Positions 49,575 through 57,003 of a stretch of DNA of 64,000 nt are shown piece by piece (the first letter of the stretch is position 1; every line of letters starts with the position of its first letter). The position numbers and the translations under genes are program-made. Source of the stretch: Streptomyces sp. DSM 110735 (GTDB lineage: Bacteria > Actinomycetota > Actinomycetes > Streptomycetales > Streptomycetaceae). The notes under the pieces were generated by a model that was not told the DNA's origin, made no database searches, and was given only the letters and a program-made list of their open reading frames with translations. Location: assembly GCF_016482685.1 (NCBI RefSeq), contig NZ_JACYHF010000029.1, positions 1 to 64,000 on the forward strand, given 5' to 3'.

Positions 49575-50665
49575 GGCGGCGGCTCCGGGCGGGGTGGGGG
49601 CTCCGGGCTGGGTGGTGACTGGGGGTGGGACGGTGGGTCGGAGTGGGGCGGTGGGTCGGAGTGGGGCGGTGACTCGGGGTGAGGTGGTAGCTCGGCGTGG
49701 GGCGGTGGCTCGGGGTGGGTTCGGGGGCTTCGGACCGGGACGGTGAGGAGGACTTCGGTGCCGATGCCGTCCGGGCCCGGGCGTACGGCGAGGTCGGCGC
49801 CGATGAGCAGCGCGCGCTCCCGCATCCCGCGCAGGCCCGCCCCTTCGGGCGCGTCGCCGGTGCCCCGGCCGTCGTCGCGGACGCGCAGCTCGACCCCGGC
49901 GGGGATGTGCCGGAGGGTGAGTTCGGCGTGGTGGGCGCGGGCGTGCCGGGCGACGTTGGTGAGCCCTTCCTGGGCGACGCGGTAGAGGACGAGTTCGCTC
50001 TCGTGGCCGAGCGGGGGCAGGTCGGTGCCTAGCTGGTGGCGGACGGTGAGTCCGGAGCCGGAGAACTCGGTGGCGAGTGCCTTGAGGGCGCTGGTCAGAC
50101 CGAGTTCGTCGAGGACGCCTGGGCGCAGTCGGCGGGCGATGCGGCGGACCTCGTCGAGTCCGGCGCGGGTGGTCTCCTGCACCTGCTGGAGTTCCTCGCG
50201 CAGTCCGGGCGGGGCCTGGCGGGCGGCGCGGTTGAGTTCGAGCAGGACGGCGGTGAGGGTCTGGCCGACCTCGTCGTGCAGCTCCTGGGCGACGCGATGG
50301 CGTTCGGCCTCCTGGGCGGAGAGGGCGCGGGCGCTGCTGGTGGCCCGCTCGTCCTCCAGGCGGTCGAGCATGGCGTTGAAGACGGTGATCAGCTCGGCGA
50401 TCTCGCCGTGCCCGCCGACCGGCGGCCGCACGCCGGGGCGCAACAGATCGGCCGTGGTCATGGCGCGGGAGAGGCGTTGCAGCGGGGCGAGGTTGATCCG
50501 CAGCAGCACGGCGTTGGCGACGAGCATGGCCGCGAGTCCGGCGGTGAGGATCGCGGCCTCGGTGAACAGGACGGGGGTGGAGACGGTGACGGGGCCGAGC
50601 AGGAGGGCGGCGGCCGCGACGAGGACGGCGGCGTTGAGCAGGAAGATCCGCCAGAACAGGGGCAT
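49571..50665 (-). CDS. NarL-type sensor histidine kinase with Pro-rich repeat tail
   Basis: A 364-residue kinase. Two transmembrane helices (about 5-24 and 35-58) are followed by a HAMP-like linker (INLAPLQRLSRAMTTADLL). The HisKA_3 motif contains His130 (AQELHDEVGQTLTAVLLEL). The ATPase domain has YRVAQEGLTNVARHARAHH and GLRGMRERALLIG. The C-terminal 45 residues are repeats of PPHSDPPP-like sequence encoded by an 18-bp DNA repeat. ATG 50665 has GGAGG 8 nt upstream. It has a very short extracytoplasmic loop, so it may sense within the membrane. Confidence 0.93.
   Translation of the reverse strand: MPLFWRIFLLNAAVLVAAAALLLGPVTVSTPVLFTEAAILTAGLAAMLVANAVLLRINLAPLQRLSRAMTTADLLRPGVRPPVGGHGEIAELITVFNAMLDRLEDERATSSARALSAQEAERHRVAQELHDEVGQTLTAVLLELNRAARQAPPGLREELQQVQETTRAGLDEVRRIARRLRPGVLDELGLTSALKALATEFSGSGLTVRHQLGTDLPPLGHESELVLYRVAQEGLTNVARHARAHHAELTLRHIPAGVELRVRDDGRGTGDAPEGAGLRGMRERALLIGADLAVRPGPDGIGTEVLLTVPVRSPRTHPEPPPHAELPPHPESPPHSDPPPHSDPPSHPQSPPSPEPPPRPEPPP
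49578..49720. repeat. 18-bp degenerate tandem repeat encoding a Pro/His/Ser tail
   Basis: The 3' end of the kinase gene contains about seven degenerate copies of an 18-bp unit, of which two (GGTGGGTCGGAGTGGGGC) are identical. Translated on the minus strand it gives the PPHSDP-type tail. It is prone to copy-number change. Confidence 0.75.
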
Positions 50666-51024
50666 CGCGGGGCACCTCCTCCGGGGCGCGCGGTCGGGGG
50701 CGGTCCGGGTTTCTCGGGGTTCGGTCTCAGGGTTGCTCGGGGTCGCGGTCGGCCGCTGATGGGGGGCCTCACCGTCCAGCCTGGGTGCGGGCCGGACGGG
50801 CCGCCATCCGTGGCAGCCCCCATCCGGGGGATCGGGGGTGGCTCCGCCGACTGTCCCCCACACGAGTGGCCACCCCGAGCCGCGACCCCTAGACGGTGAG
50901 GGGCGGCCTCCGGGACGAATGGGGGTCGTACCCGATGGTGGCGGAGGGCGGGTGGGGCGAATCCTGGTGGTGCGCGGAGATCCGCGTACGGGACCGGTCG
51001 GCAGGCGTGAGGCGAGGAGGAGTC
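50666..51024. other. Intergenic region between kinase and small membrane gene
   Basis: No gene is convincing here. It contains several GC palindromes, for example CGCGGA-GA-TCCGCG (50973-50986) and CCCCC-ATCC-GGGGG near 50819-50832, which may be promoter-associated sites for one of the two divergent genes. Confidence 0.45.
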
Positions 51025-52173
51025 ATGACCCCGTACGACGACGAGGTGCTGCTCGGCCGTGCCGCTCCCCGGTTCTCGGCCGGCGCGCGTGTCCGCCGTC
51101 CGCGACACCGTGCGCGGTACTGGTGGGTGCTGCTGATCGGCGGTGTTCTGCTGGCGGTGGGGATCGTGCTGGCGGAGGGGCTGCTGATAGCGGCAGGGCT
51201 GGTCCTCGGCGGCGTCGCGGGGCATCTGCTCGATCCAGGCCGCAGACGCCCGCGCTCAGTCGACCGGTCCCGGTTCGGTCTTGTTCAGTTCGGCGGTGAA
51301 CTGCGCGCCGGTGAGCAGCGCCAGGTTGGACAGCCACAGCCAGATGAGGAAGACCACGGACCCGGCGAGCGAGCCGTACAGACGGCTGTAGGCGCCGAGA
51401 GCGGAGGCGTACAGGGCGAATCCGCCCGAGGCGGTGAGCCAGAGGGCGGCCGCAAGGAGACCGCCGGGCAGCGAGTTCCTGCGCGTGCGGGCGGGGGCGG
51501 GCCCGGTACGGAAGACGACCACGACGAGGACGACGGCCAGGCACAGCAGCAGCGGCCAGCGCAGCAGCTTCCAGACGAAGGCGGCCGTGGAGCCGAGACC
51601 GAGGAAGGAACCGACGGCCTCCGCGCCGGGTCCGGTGAGCAGCAGCACCAGCGGGCCCGCGACGAGCACGCCGAGCAGGGCCAGCGCGGTCAGGACGATG
51701 CGGTGCGCGCGCCGCCAGGGCGAACGCCGGTCCTCCATGCGGTACATCCGGTGCAGGGCGCGCCGGAAGACCGCCAGATAGCTGGTGGCGGACCACAGGG
51801 CGCTGGCGGTTCCGGTGACGAGCAGGGGCCAGGCAGCCGAGTCGGTGCGCAGCATCCGGGCCAGCGTCTCGTGGAGTTGGCCGCCGGACTCGGCGGGGGC
51901 GTAGGCCGTGACCTGGGTGATGAACCGCTCGGCCGTGCCGGGGCTGATCAGCGTGGTGGCGATGACCGTGACGAGCATGGCGGGCAGCACGGTCAGGATC
52001 GCGTAGTAGGTCAGCGCGGCGGCGTGGTCGGACACGTCGTCCCGCCACATGGCCACCGGGGTGCGGCGCAGCGCTGCTCCCCAGGTCGCGGCCCGGGGAG
52101 CGGAGGTGGTGCGGGAGGCGTCGGGCGCCTGGGGTTCAACGGACATGCGGTACCCGGTGGGAGAGGTGGCTGA
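51025..52173 (+). CDS. Small membrane protein whose frame lacks a stop (readthrough antisense to YihY)
   Basis: The start is well supported: ATG 51025 with GGAGGAG 4 nt upstream. The first 75 codons look like a real two-helix membrane protein (YWWVLLIGGVLLAVGIVLAE, LLIAAGLVLGGVAGHLLDPG). After about 51250 the frame stays open to 52171 only because it is antisense to the yihY gene, and that part is low-complexity and not protein-like. Either the natural stop has been lost by mutation or frameshift, or the annotated product is an artificial long readthrough. The functional part is probably about 75-80 residues. Confidence 0.4.
   Translation: MTPYDDEVLLGRAAPRFSAGARVRRPRHRARYWWVLLIGGVLLAVGIVLAEGLLIAAGLVLGGVAGHLLDPGRRRPRSVDRSRFGLVQFGGELRAGEQRQVGQPQPDEEDHGPGERAVQTAVGAESGGVQGESARGGEPEGGRKETAGQRVPARAGGGGPGTEDDHDEDDGQAQQQRPAQQLPDEGGRGAETEEGTDGLRAGSGEQQHQRARDEHAEQGQRGQDDAVRAPPGRTPVLHAVHPVQGAPEDRQIAGGGPQGAGGSGDEQGPGSRVGAQHPGQRLVELAAGLGGGVGRDLGDEPLGRAGADQRGGDDRDEHGGQHGQDRVVGQRGGVVGHVVPPHGHRGAAQRCSPGRGPGSGGGAGGVGRLGFNGHAVPGGRGG
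51256..52146 (-). CDS. YihY/BrkB family membrane protein
   Basis: A 296-residue integral membrane protein with about six helices. The family opening is DHAAALTYYAILTVLPAMLV (about residues 40-59), and the conserved end is YGSLAGSVVFLIWLWLSNL and GAQFTAELNK. The function is unproven; the once-claimed RNase BN role has been rejected for this family. It is the last gene of an overlapping Gls24/DUF6286 operon, sharing 11 bp with the gene upstream, which suggests a cell-envelope role. Confidence 0.92.
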   Translation of the reverse strand: MSVEPQAPDASRTTSAPRAATWGAALRRTPVAMWRDDVSDHAAALTYYAILTVLPAMLVTVIATTLISPGTAERFITQVTAYAPAESGGQLHETLARMLRTDSAAWPLLVTGTASALWSATSYLAVFRRALHRMYRMEDRRSPWRRAHRIVLTALALLGVLVAGPLVLLLTGPGAEAVGSFLGLGSTAAFVWKLLRWPLLLCLAVVLVVVVFRTGPAPARTRRNSLPGGLLAAALWLTASGGFALYASALGAYSRLYGSLAGSVVFLIWLWLSNLALLTGAQFTAELNKTEPGPVD

Positions 52174-52705
52174 GCCGGACTCGGCTACGGACGGTACAGG
52201 GGGTGGTGGCGGATTCGGCGCGCCCGATCAACCGGGTCAGACCCGGCAGTACGGCGGCGGGGGCGGTCCCCGGCTGGAGCCACAGATGCAGCCGGACCGA
52301 GAGCCGCCCGCGCGAGAAGAACACCCGGGTACGGCAGCGGGCGACGCCCTCCAACGCCACCGCGTCCAGGTTGAGCGCGTCCTCCAGGGCGCGGGTACGG
52401 ACGGTGCCGCCGGTGCCGGGCAGCGGCAGCAGCGAGCTGCCGCCGACCCGGAACTGCCGGGCGCACCACAGCGCGCACAGCGCGGTGGCGGCGAACGACC
52501 CCGCCATGACACCGGGCGCCCACCAGCCCTGCGCCCGCAGCGCGGTGAGGGCGGCGCCGGTCAGGAACGCGTGGTGGGCGGGCGGCACGGGCAGCCGGTC
52601 GGCGGTCCGAGTACCGCTCAGCGCGAGCGCGGAACCGCCGACCAGCAGGGTCACGCCGGTGAGGGCGAGGACGGTGCGGTTGAGGAGGGAGCGGAAGGTC
52701 TGCAT
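52136..52705 (-). CDS. DUF6286-like membrane protein
   Basis: A 189-residue protein with two N-terminal helices (VLALTGVTLLVGGSALAL and an Ala-rich segment near 60-78) and a C-terminal soluble domain (TRALEDALNLDAVALEGVA, SVRLHLWLQPGTAPAAVLP). ATG 52705 shares its first base with the stop of the preceding gene (TGATG). Such proteins accompany Gls24 family proteins in streptomycetes; function unknown. Confidence 0.78.
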   Translation of the reverse strand: MQTFRSLLNRTVLALTGVTLLVGGSALALSGTRTADRLPVPPAHHAFLTGAALTALRAQGWWAPGVMAGSFAATALCALWCARQFRVGGSSLLPLPGTGGTVRTRALEDALNLDAVALEGVARCRTRVFFSRGRLSVRLHLWLQPGTAPAAVLPGLTRLIGRAESATTPCTVRSRVRLSHLSHRVPHVR

Positions 52706-53745
52706 CAGAGGTCGCCTCCGGCGAGGGCGTGGGTCGCCGAGGGGGCGAGAGCCGGGGCCGCTGCGGGTGCCGGGTTTGATGCGGACGCCGGGATTGGAGC
52801 GGGCGCGGGGCTCGGAGCAGGCGCCGGGGTCCACCCCCGCCGGGGCCGGATCGTGACCCGCAGCCGAAGCGGACGGCGCAACCCGCACTCGGCCAGGGCG
52901 CTCGCGGCGGCCTGGGTGATCCGGCGTTCGGCGGCGGCCCGGTCACCGGAGGTCACGTCGCCGGAGGTCAGGTCGGCGCGTACGGTCGCGCGGCGCCGCC
53001 GGACGCGGGTCCTCGCGGCGGTGACGCCGTCGGTTCCGGTGGCGGCGGCGTGGAGCAGGGCGGCCACGGCGGGGCGGTCGATCGCGATGTCGGTGCCAGG
53101 GGCGGGTGAGGACGCGGTGAGGAGGTCGCGGCGGCCGGGGGTGACGGCGAGGAGGAGCAGACCGGCGCCGAGGAGGGCGCAGCAGATGCCCGCGGCGGTG
53201 ACGAGCGGTTCGCCGGGGCCGTGGCCGTACAGCCAGTGCAGGGTGCCGGTGCGCCAGGCGGCGGCTGGGCGGTGTCCTGTGTGGACGAGGATCAGGTCGG
53301 CGGCGAGCGAGCCGAAGGCCACGGTGGCGAGGAGGGTGAGGATGCCCAGGGGAAAGCGACGCTGCGCCCACCAGCGGCGGGGCGGCCGGGAGCCGGGCGA
53401 GGCTGCCTCGGCCGGAACGGGTGCGGAGCCGGGCGGCACCGGTCCGCTGGGCGCCGGGGTGAGCGTGGTGACCCCGACGCGTACCCGGGACACGTCGAGC
53501 CCGGTGAGTTCGGCGGTGCGGGTGGTCACCCGGTCCTGGATACGGCGGACCAGCGGGGCCAGGGGCTCCGGGTAGGGCAGGGCGACGTCGAGGGCGATCT
53601 CGGTGCGGCGTCCGCGGACGGTGGCCGCGGTGCCGGTGGTGCGTACGGTGCCGTCGGGGTGTGCCTCGGTGGCCGCCCGGCCGGCGATCCGGCGGACGGC
53701 CTGTTCCGAGACCGCGGCGGTGCCGCGGGGGTGGGGCTCGGTCAT
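52705..53745 (-). CDS. Gls24/Asp23-like and DUF6286-like fused membrane protein
   Basis: A 346-residue protein. Residues about 8-100 form an Asp23/Gls24-like domain (SEQAVRRIAGRAATEAHPDG, LDVALPYPEPLAPLVRRIQD, VTTRTAELTGLDVSRVRVGV). Two helices follow (LGILTLLATVAFGSLAADLI about 133-152 and TAAGICCALLGAGLLLLAV about 184-202), then a second soluble alpha/beta domain (about 225-300) and an Ala/Pro-rich tail. ATG 53745 overlaps the upstream DUF2273-like gene. It is likely a membrane-bound partner of the Gls24 proteins in envelope stress. Confidence 0.78.
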   Translation of the reverse strand: MTEPHPRGTAAVSEQAVRRIAGRAATEAHPDGTVRTTGTAATVRGRRTEIALDVALPYPEPLAPLVRRIQDRVTTRTAELTGLDVSRVRVGVTTLTPAPSGPVPPGSAPVPAEAASPGSRPPRRWWAQRRFPLGILTLLATVAFGSLAADLILVHTGHRPAAAWRTGTLHWLYGHGPGEPLVTAAGICCALLGAGLLLLAVTPGRRDLLTASSPAPGTDIAIDRPAVAALLHAAATGTDGVTAARTRVRRRRATVRADLTSGDVTSGDRAAAERRITQAAASALAECGLRRPLRLRVTIRPRRGWTPAPAPSPAPAPIPASASNPAPAAAPALAPSATHALAGGDL

Positions 53746-53927
53746 CGACGGCCCCGCTGGAAGGTGTCCCGCAGGTCACGGGCGCGCCCGCCGCCGTCGA
53801 CCCAGTGGCCCACCGCCCAGCCGAGGGCGCCGAGCGCGGCCACGAGCACGAACGCGCCGAAGCCGCCGAACCAGCCCGCGAACGCCAGCGCCAGGCCGGC
53901 GATCATTCCCGTCAGCGCTCTGTCCAT
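53742..53927 (-). CDS. Small DUF2273-like membrane protein
   Basis: A 61-residue protein with one long or two short hydrophobic helices (GMIAGLALAFAGWFGGFGAF, VLVAALGALGWAVGHWVDGG) and a basic end. DUF2273 proteins of this size are standard partners of Gls24/Asp23 proteins and anchor them to the membrane (as AmaP/Asp23 pairs do in staphylococci, by analogy). It overlaps the next gene by 4 bp. Confidence 0.85.
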   Translation of the reverse strand: MDRALTGMIAGLALAFAGWFGGFGAFVLVAALGALGWAVGHWVDGGGRARDLRDTFQRGRR

Positions 53928-54017
53928 CTTCCGTCTCCTCTTCGTCCGGCCGGTCGTCGCCGTCCGGGGCGGTCGTCCCCACCGGCGACCGCTCGGTCCG
54001 CCGGGGCCGGTGCCGGG

Positions 54018-54503
54018 TCACGCCACACGCGGCGTGCTCTCCGGCTCGGGTTCGTCGTCCTCGGGGAGGTGCACGTCGTTGACGGCGATGTTCACCTCGA
54101 CGACCTCCAGTCCCGTGATGCGTTCCACCGCGTGGATCACGTTTTCGCGGACGTCGCGGGCCACCTCGTCGATCGGTACGCCGTACTCCACGACCAGGTC
54201 GAGGTCGATGGCGGTCTGCTTCTCGCCGACCTCGACCTTGACGCCCCGGCCGACGCTGGATCCGCCGCCGGGCACCCGGTCGCGGACCGCGCCGATGGTG
54301 CGGGACAGACCGCCGCCCATGGCGTGCACGCCCGGTATCTCGCGTGCGGCCGTACCGGCGACCTTGACGACGACGACGTCCGCGATGGAGGTCCTGCCGC
54401 GCGTGGCGGCCGGTTCACCGATGCCGGTGTTGCCGGCGGTGAGGTCGGTGGCCGCCCGCTGCGGCTCGCCGGGGCGGCCCGTCTCTGCGTTGGGGATGCT
54501 CAT
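54018..54503 (-). CDS. Asp23/Gls24 family envelope stress protein
   Basis: A 161-residue protein. The Asp23 domain is about residues 38-140 (TSIADVVVVKVAGTAAREIP, GVKVEVGEKQTAIDLDLVVE, VIHAVERITGLEVVEVNIAV). The N- and C-termini are acidic and disordered. ATG 54503 has GAGAGG about 7 nt upstream. It is first gene of a five-gene run (Gls24, DUF2273, Gls24-DUF6286, DUF6286, YihY) and is divergent from the SigK-like sigma factor. It is expected at the cytoplasmic face of the membrane. Confidence 0.92.
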   Translation of the reverse strand: MSIPNAETGRPGEPQRAATDLTAGNTGIGEPAATRGRTSIADVVVVKVAGTAAREIPGVHAMGGGLSRTIGAVRDRVPGGGSSVGRGVKVEVGEKQTAIDLDLVVEYGVPIDEVARDVRENVIHAVERITGLEVVEVNIAVNDVHLPEDDEPEPESTPRVA

Positions 54504-54731
54504 GACCAGGTCCTCTCGGTGGTCCGGTGTGTCCTGTGCTCCATAGGACGTGTTCCCTCGGACCCGGCCGGGCCACAGGTGTGAGGCAGATTCCCTGAAT
54601 TCGTCCGCTGATGCGTCCTCCTGCGGGGTGACGTGGGCGGGGCCGTCCGGCGGGGTGCATCCACGGCGCGTGCGGGGGCGAAGTAGGGGCAGAGGCGGAA
54701 AGGCCCGAGCCCGCCGGGAAGCACTCGTCAC

Positions 54732-54757
54732 GCACGACGAGTCGGGCCCCGTCGTGC
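54732..54757 (+). promoter_or_regulatory. Leader hairpin just before the sigK ribosome binding site
   Basis: GCACGACG (54732-54739) pairs with CGTCGTGC (54750-54757), with a 10-nt loop. It ends 3 nt before GGGAGGA (54761-54767), so it could influence initiation. Confidence 0.4.
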
Positions 54758-54772
54758 TCTGGGAGGACCGTT

Positions 54773-55357
54773 GTGAAGGAAGCCGTGTACATCGGCGGGA
54801 ACCCGGCTGCCGAGCCCGATCTGGAGCGGCTGCTGCACGAGGTGGCGCTGGGCGACCAGGAGGCGTTCGCCTCGGTCTACGACACGGTCGCCGGGCCGGT
54901 GCTCGGGGTGGTCCGCGCGGTGCTGCGCGACCGGGCGCAGTCGGAGGAGGTCGCGCAGGACGTGCTGGTGGAGGTGTGGCGCACCGCCCCGCGTTACCGG
55001 CCCGAGCGGGGCACCGCCATCAACTGGATCCTCACCCTCGCCCATCGGCGCGCGGTCGACCGGGTGCGCTCGGTCGAGGCGGCGGCCGCCCGCGACACCC
55101 GGGCCGCGCTACTGGACCGCACGCCGGAGTACGACGAGGTGACCGAGCAGGTGGAGACGCGGCTGGAGCAGGAGCAGGTGCGGCGGTGTCTGCGGACGCT
55201 GACGGAACTCCAGCGGCAGTCGCTGACCCTCGCCTACTACCGGGGGCTGACCTACCGCCAGGTCGCGGAGGCGCTCGCGCTGCCGCTCGGCACGGTGAAG
55301 ACGCGGCTGCGCGACGGGCTCATCCGGATGCGCGACTGCCTGGGAGTGTCCGCGTGA
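54773..55357 (+). CDS. sigK: SigK-like ECF sigma factor
   Basis: A 194-residue ECF sigma factor of the SigK type. Region 2 is about residues 25-95 (ALGDQEAFASVYDTVAGPVL, EEVAQDVLVEVWRTAPRYRP and NWILTLAHRRAVDRVRS). Region 4 is about 130-190 (RRCLRTLTELQRQSLTLAYY, YRQVAEALALPLGTVKTRLR). GTG 54773 has GGGAGGA 5 nt upstream. Its stop overlaps the anti-sigma gene (GTGA). In mycobacteria SigK controls the neighbouring ufaA1-type genes and secreted antigens; here the same lipid genes lie just downstream in convergent orientation. Confidence 0.9.
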   Translation: MKEAVYIGGNPAAEPDLERLLHEVALGDQEAFASVYDTVAGPVLGVVRAVLRDRAQSEEVAQDVLVEVWRTAPRYRPERGTAINWILTLAHRRAVDRVRSVEAAAARDTRAALLDRTPEYDEVTEQVETRLEQEQVRRCLRTLTELQRQSLTLAYYRGLTYRQVAEALALPLGTVKTRLRDGLIRMRDCLGVSA

Positions 55358-56106
55358 CCGTGGCCGACCCGCACGACCTCACCGGCGCCTACGCGCTCGA
55401 CGCCCTGGACGAGGACGAGCGCGCCGGTGTCGAACGGCATCTGGCCCACTGTGCGTCCTGCGCGCTGGAGGTCGCGGAGTTCGAGGCGACGGCGGCGCGG
55501 CTGGGGCTCGCCGCGACGGTTCCGGTACGGCCCGGGCTGCGCGCGGAGGTGCTGCGCCGGATCGCGTCGGTGCGTCAGGTGGCGCCCGGTACCGCGATGG
55601 ACGCGCGGCTCCGTCCTGCCGTGCGGCGGCGGGCGCGGGGGCCATTGGCGTGGGCGCTGGCCGCGTCCGTTGCCGTGGCGGCGGCGTTCGGGGGTGTGGC
55701 GCTGTGGCAGTACGAGCGTGCCCAGGACGCCGCGACGCGCGCCGCCGTGGCGGAGGGGCGGGCCGACGCGGTGGCGGGGGTGCTCGCCGCGCCCGACGCC
55801 AAGTCGGCCACGGTGCGCGTCGCCGGTGGCACGGGCACCGTGGTGGTGTCGGCGGAGCGGGACCGGGCGGTGTTCATGGCCTCGGGGATGCCCGCGCCGC
55901 CGGACGGCAGGGTGTACCAGTTGTGGTTCGACGACGGCGGGGCGATGCGGTCGGCCGGGCTGATGGACCCGGCGCTGCGCAGCCAGACCGTGCTGATGCG
56001 GGGTCCGGTGGCCGGGGCGTCGGGGGTCGGCGTCACGGTGGAACCGGCGGGCGGCTCACCCCGGCCGACCAGCGCGCCCGTCACCCTGCTGAGCCTTCCC
56101 ACGTAG
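55354..56106 (+). CDS. rskA: RskA-like zinc anti-sigma factor
   Basis: A 250-residue membrane anti-sigma factor. The cytoplasmic N-terminus carries the zinc-binding anti-sigma motif VERHLAHCASCALEV (His32, Cys35 and Cys38 approximately). One transmembrane helix follows (PLAWALAASVAVAAAFGGVA, about 97-116), then the extracytoplasmic RskA domain (GTVVVSAERDRAVFMASGMP, PPDGRVYQLWFDDGGAMRSA). It would hold SigK until regulated proteolysis or redox change releases it. GTG 55354 overlaps the sigma stop. Confidence 0.92.
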   Translation: MTVADPHDLTGAYALDALDEDERAGVERHLAHCASCALEVAEFEATAARLGLAATVPVRPGLRAEVLRRIASVRQVAPGTAMDARLRPAVRRRARGPLAWALAASVAVAAAFGGVALWQYERAQDAATRAAVAEGRADAVAGVLAAPDAKSATVRVAGGTGTVVVSAERDRAVFMASGMPAPPDGRVYQLWFDDGGAMRSAGLMDPALRSQTVLMRGPVAGASGVGVTVEPAGGSPRPTSAPVTLLSLPT

Positions 56107-56196
56107 AGCCGCCGAGTCCGTGCCCCTGGAAGGGCGCCGTCCGTGACCCCGGCAGGCGAATGCCCCCGCCCGCGCGAAGGTCCCGAGCGCCCGCCT

Positions 56197-57003
56197 CTAC
56201 CGCTTCTTCGGCGGTCTCGGGAAGAACCCGCTCGTGCGCGCCACGTACGCGTCCCAGCCGGGTCGCCCCTCCATGTGCCGCTCCAGCATCCGCTTCCCGC
56301 TGCCGTTGATCAGGAGGAAGCTCATCACCACCGGTGCGATCACGGACACCGCGGCCGGGGCCCAGCCGCCGTCGCAGGCGACGAGGAACAGACCCCACCA
56401 GACGCAGAAATCGCCGAAGTAGTTGGGGTGGCGGGTCAGCTTCCACAGACCCCGGTCCATGATGCGGCCCCGGCGGGCGGGGTCGGCCTTGAAGCGGGCG
56501 AGCTGGGCGTCGCCCACGGTCTCGAAGAACATCCCCACCGCCCACACCGCCGTACCCAGCCAGGCGAGGACGGAGACGGAGGGCGCCGCGTACTGGGCTG
56601 CCTGCACGGGGAGGGAGACCAGCCAGACCAGGGCGCCCTGGAGGAGGTAGACCATCCGCAGGGCGTAGAGGTTCCGGTTGCCGGGAGCCTTGTCGAGGAG
56701 TGCCTCGTAGCGCGGGTCCTCGCCGTGGCCGCGGCTCCGGCGGGCGATGTGCACGGCCAGCCGCAGTCCCCAGACCGCGGTGAGGACGGTGACGAGGACC
56801 CTACGGGCCATGTCGCCCTCGCCTGCCGAGGCGGCGAGGGTGACCACCGCGACGGCGGCGAAGGCCGCGCCCCAGGCGATGTCCACGACCCGGTGCACGC
56901 CCTTGCGGACCGCGACGGCGAAGGTGACGGCCATGACGCCGAAGGCGGTCGCCGCCGCCCAGCCGAGGTTCGAGGCGAAGGCGCCCCACGCGAAGCCGGT
57001 CAC
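56197..57003 (-). CDS. DUF1295 family membrane protein (steroid-5-alpha-reductase/methyltransferase-like)
   Basis: A 268-residue integral membrane protein with about seven helices. The conserved C-terminal segment DRGLWKLTRHPNYFGDFCVW is at about residues 188-207, typical of the isoprenylcysteine methyltransferase/steroid reductase fold, and the end RPGWDAYVARTSGFFPRPPK matches the family. It is the last gene of the lipid operon (GTG start overlapping the methyltransferase stop), equivalent in position to the mycobacterial Rv0446c gene. It is likely a reductase or modification enzyme acting on the methylated acyl chain. Confidence 0.92.
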   Translation of the reverse strand: MTGFAWGAFASNLGWAAATAFGVMAVTFAVAVRKGVHRVVDIAWGAAFAAVAVVTLAASAGEGDMARRVLVTVLTAVWGLRLAVHIARRSRGHGEDPRYEALLDKAPGNRNLYALRMVYLLQGALVWLVSLPVQAAQYAAPSVSVLAWLGTAVWAVGMFFETVGDAQLARFKADPARRGRIMDRGLWKLTRHPNYFGDFCVWWGLFLVACDGGWAPAAVSVIAPVVMSFLLINGSGKRMLERHMEGRPGWDAYVARTSGFFPRPPKKR

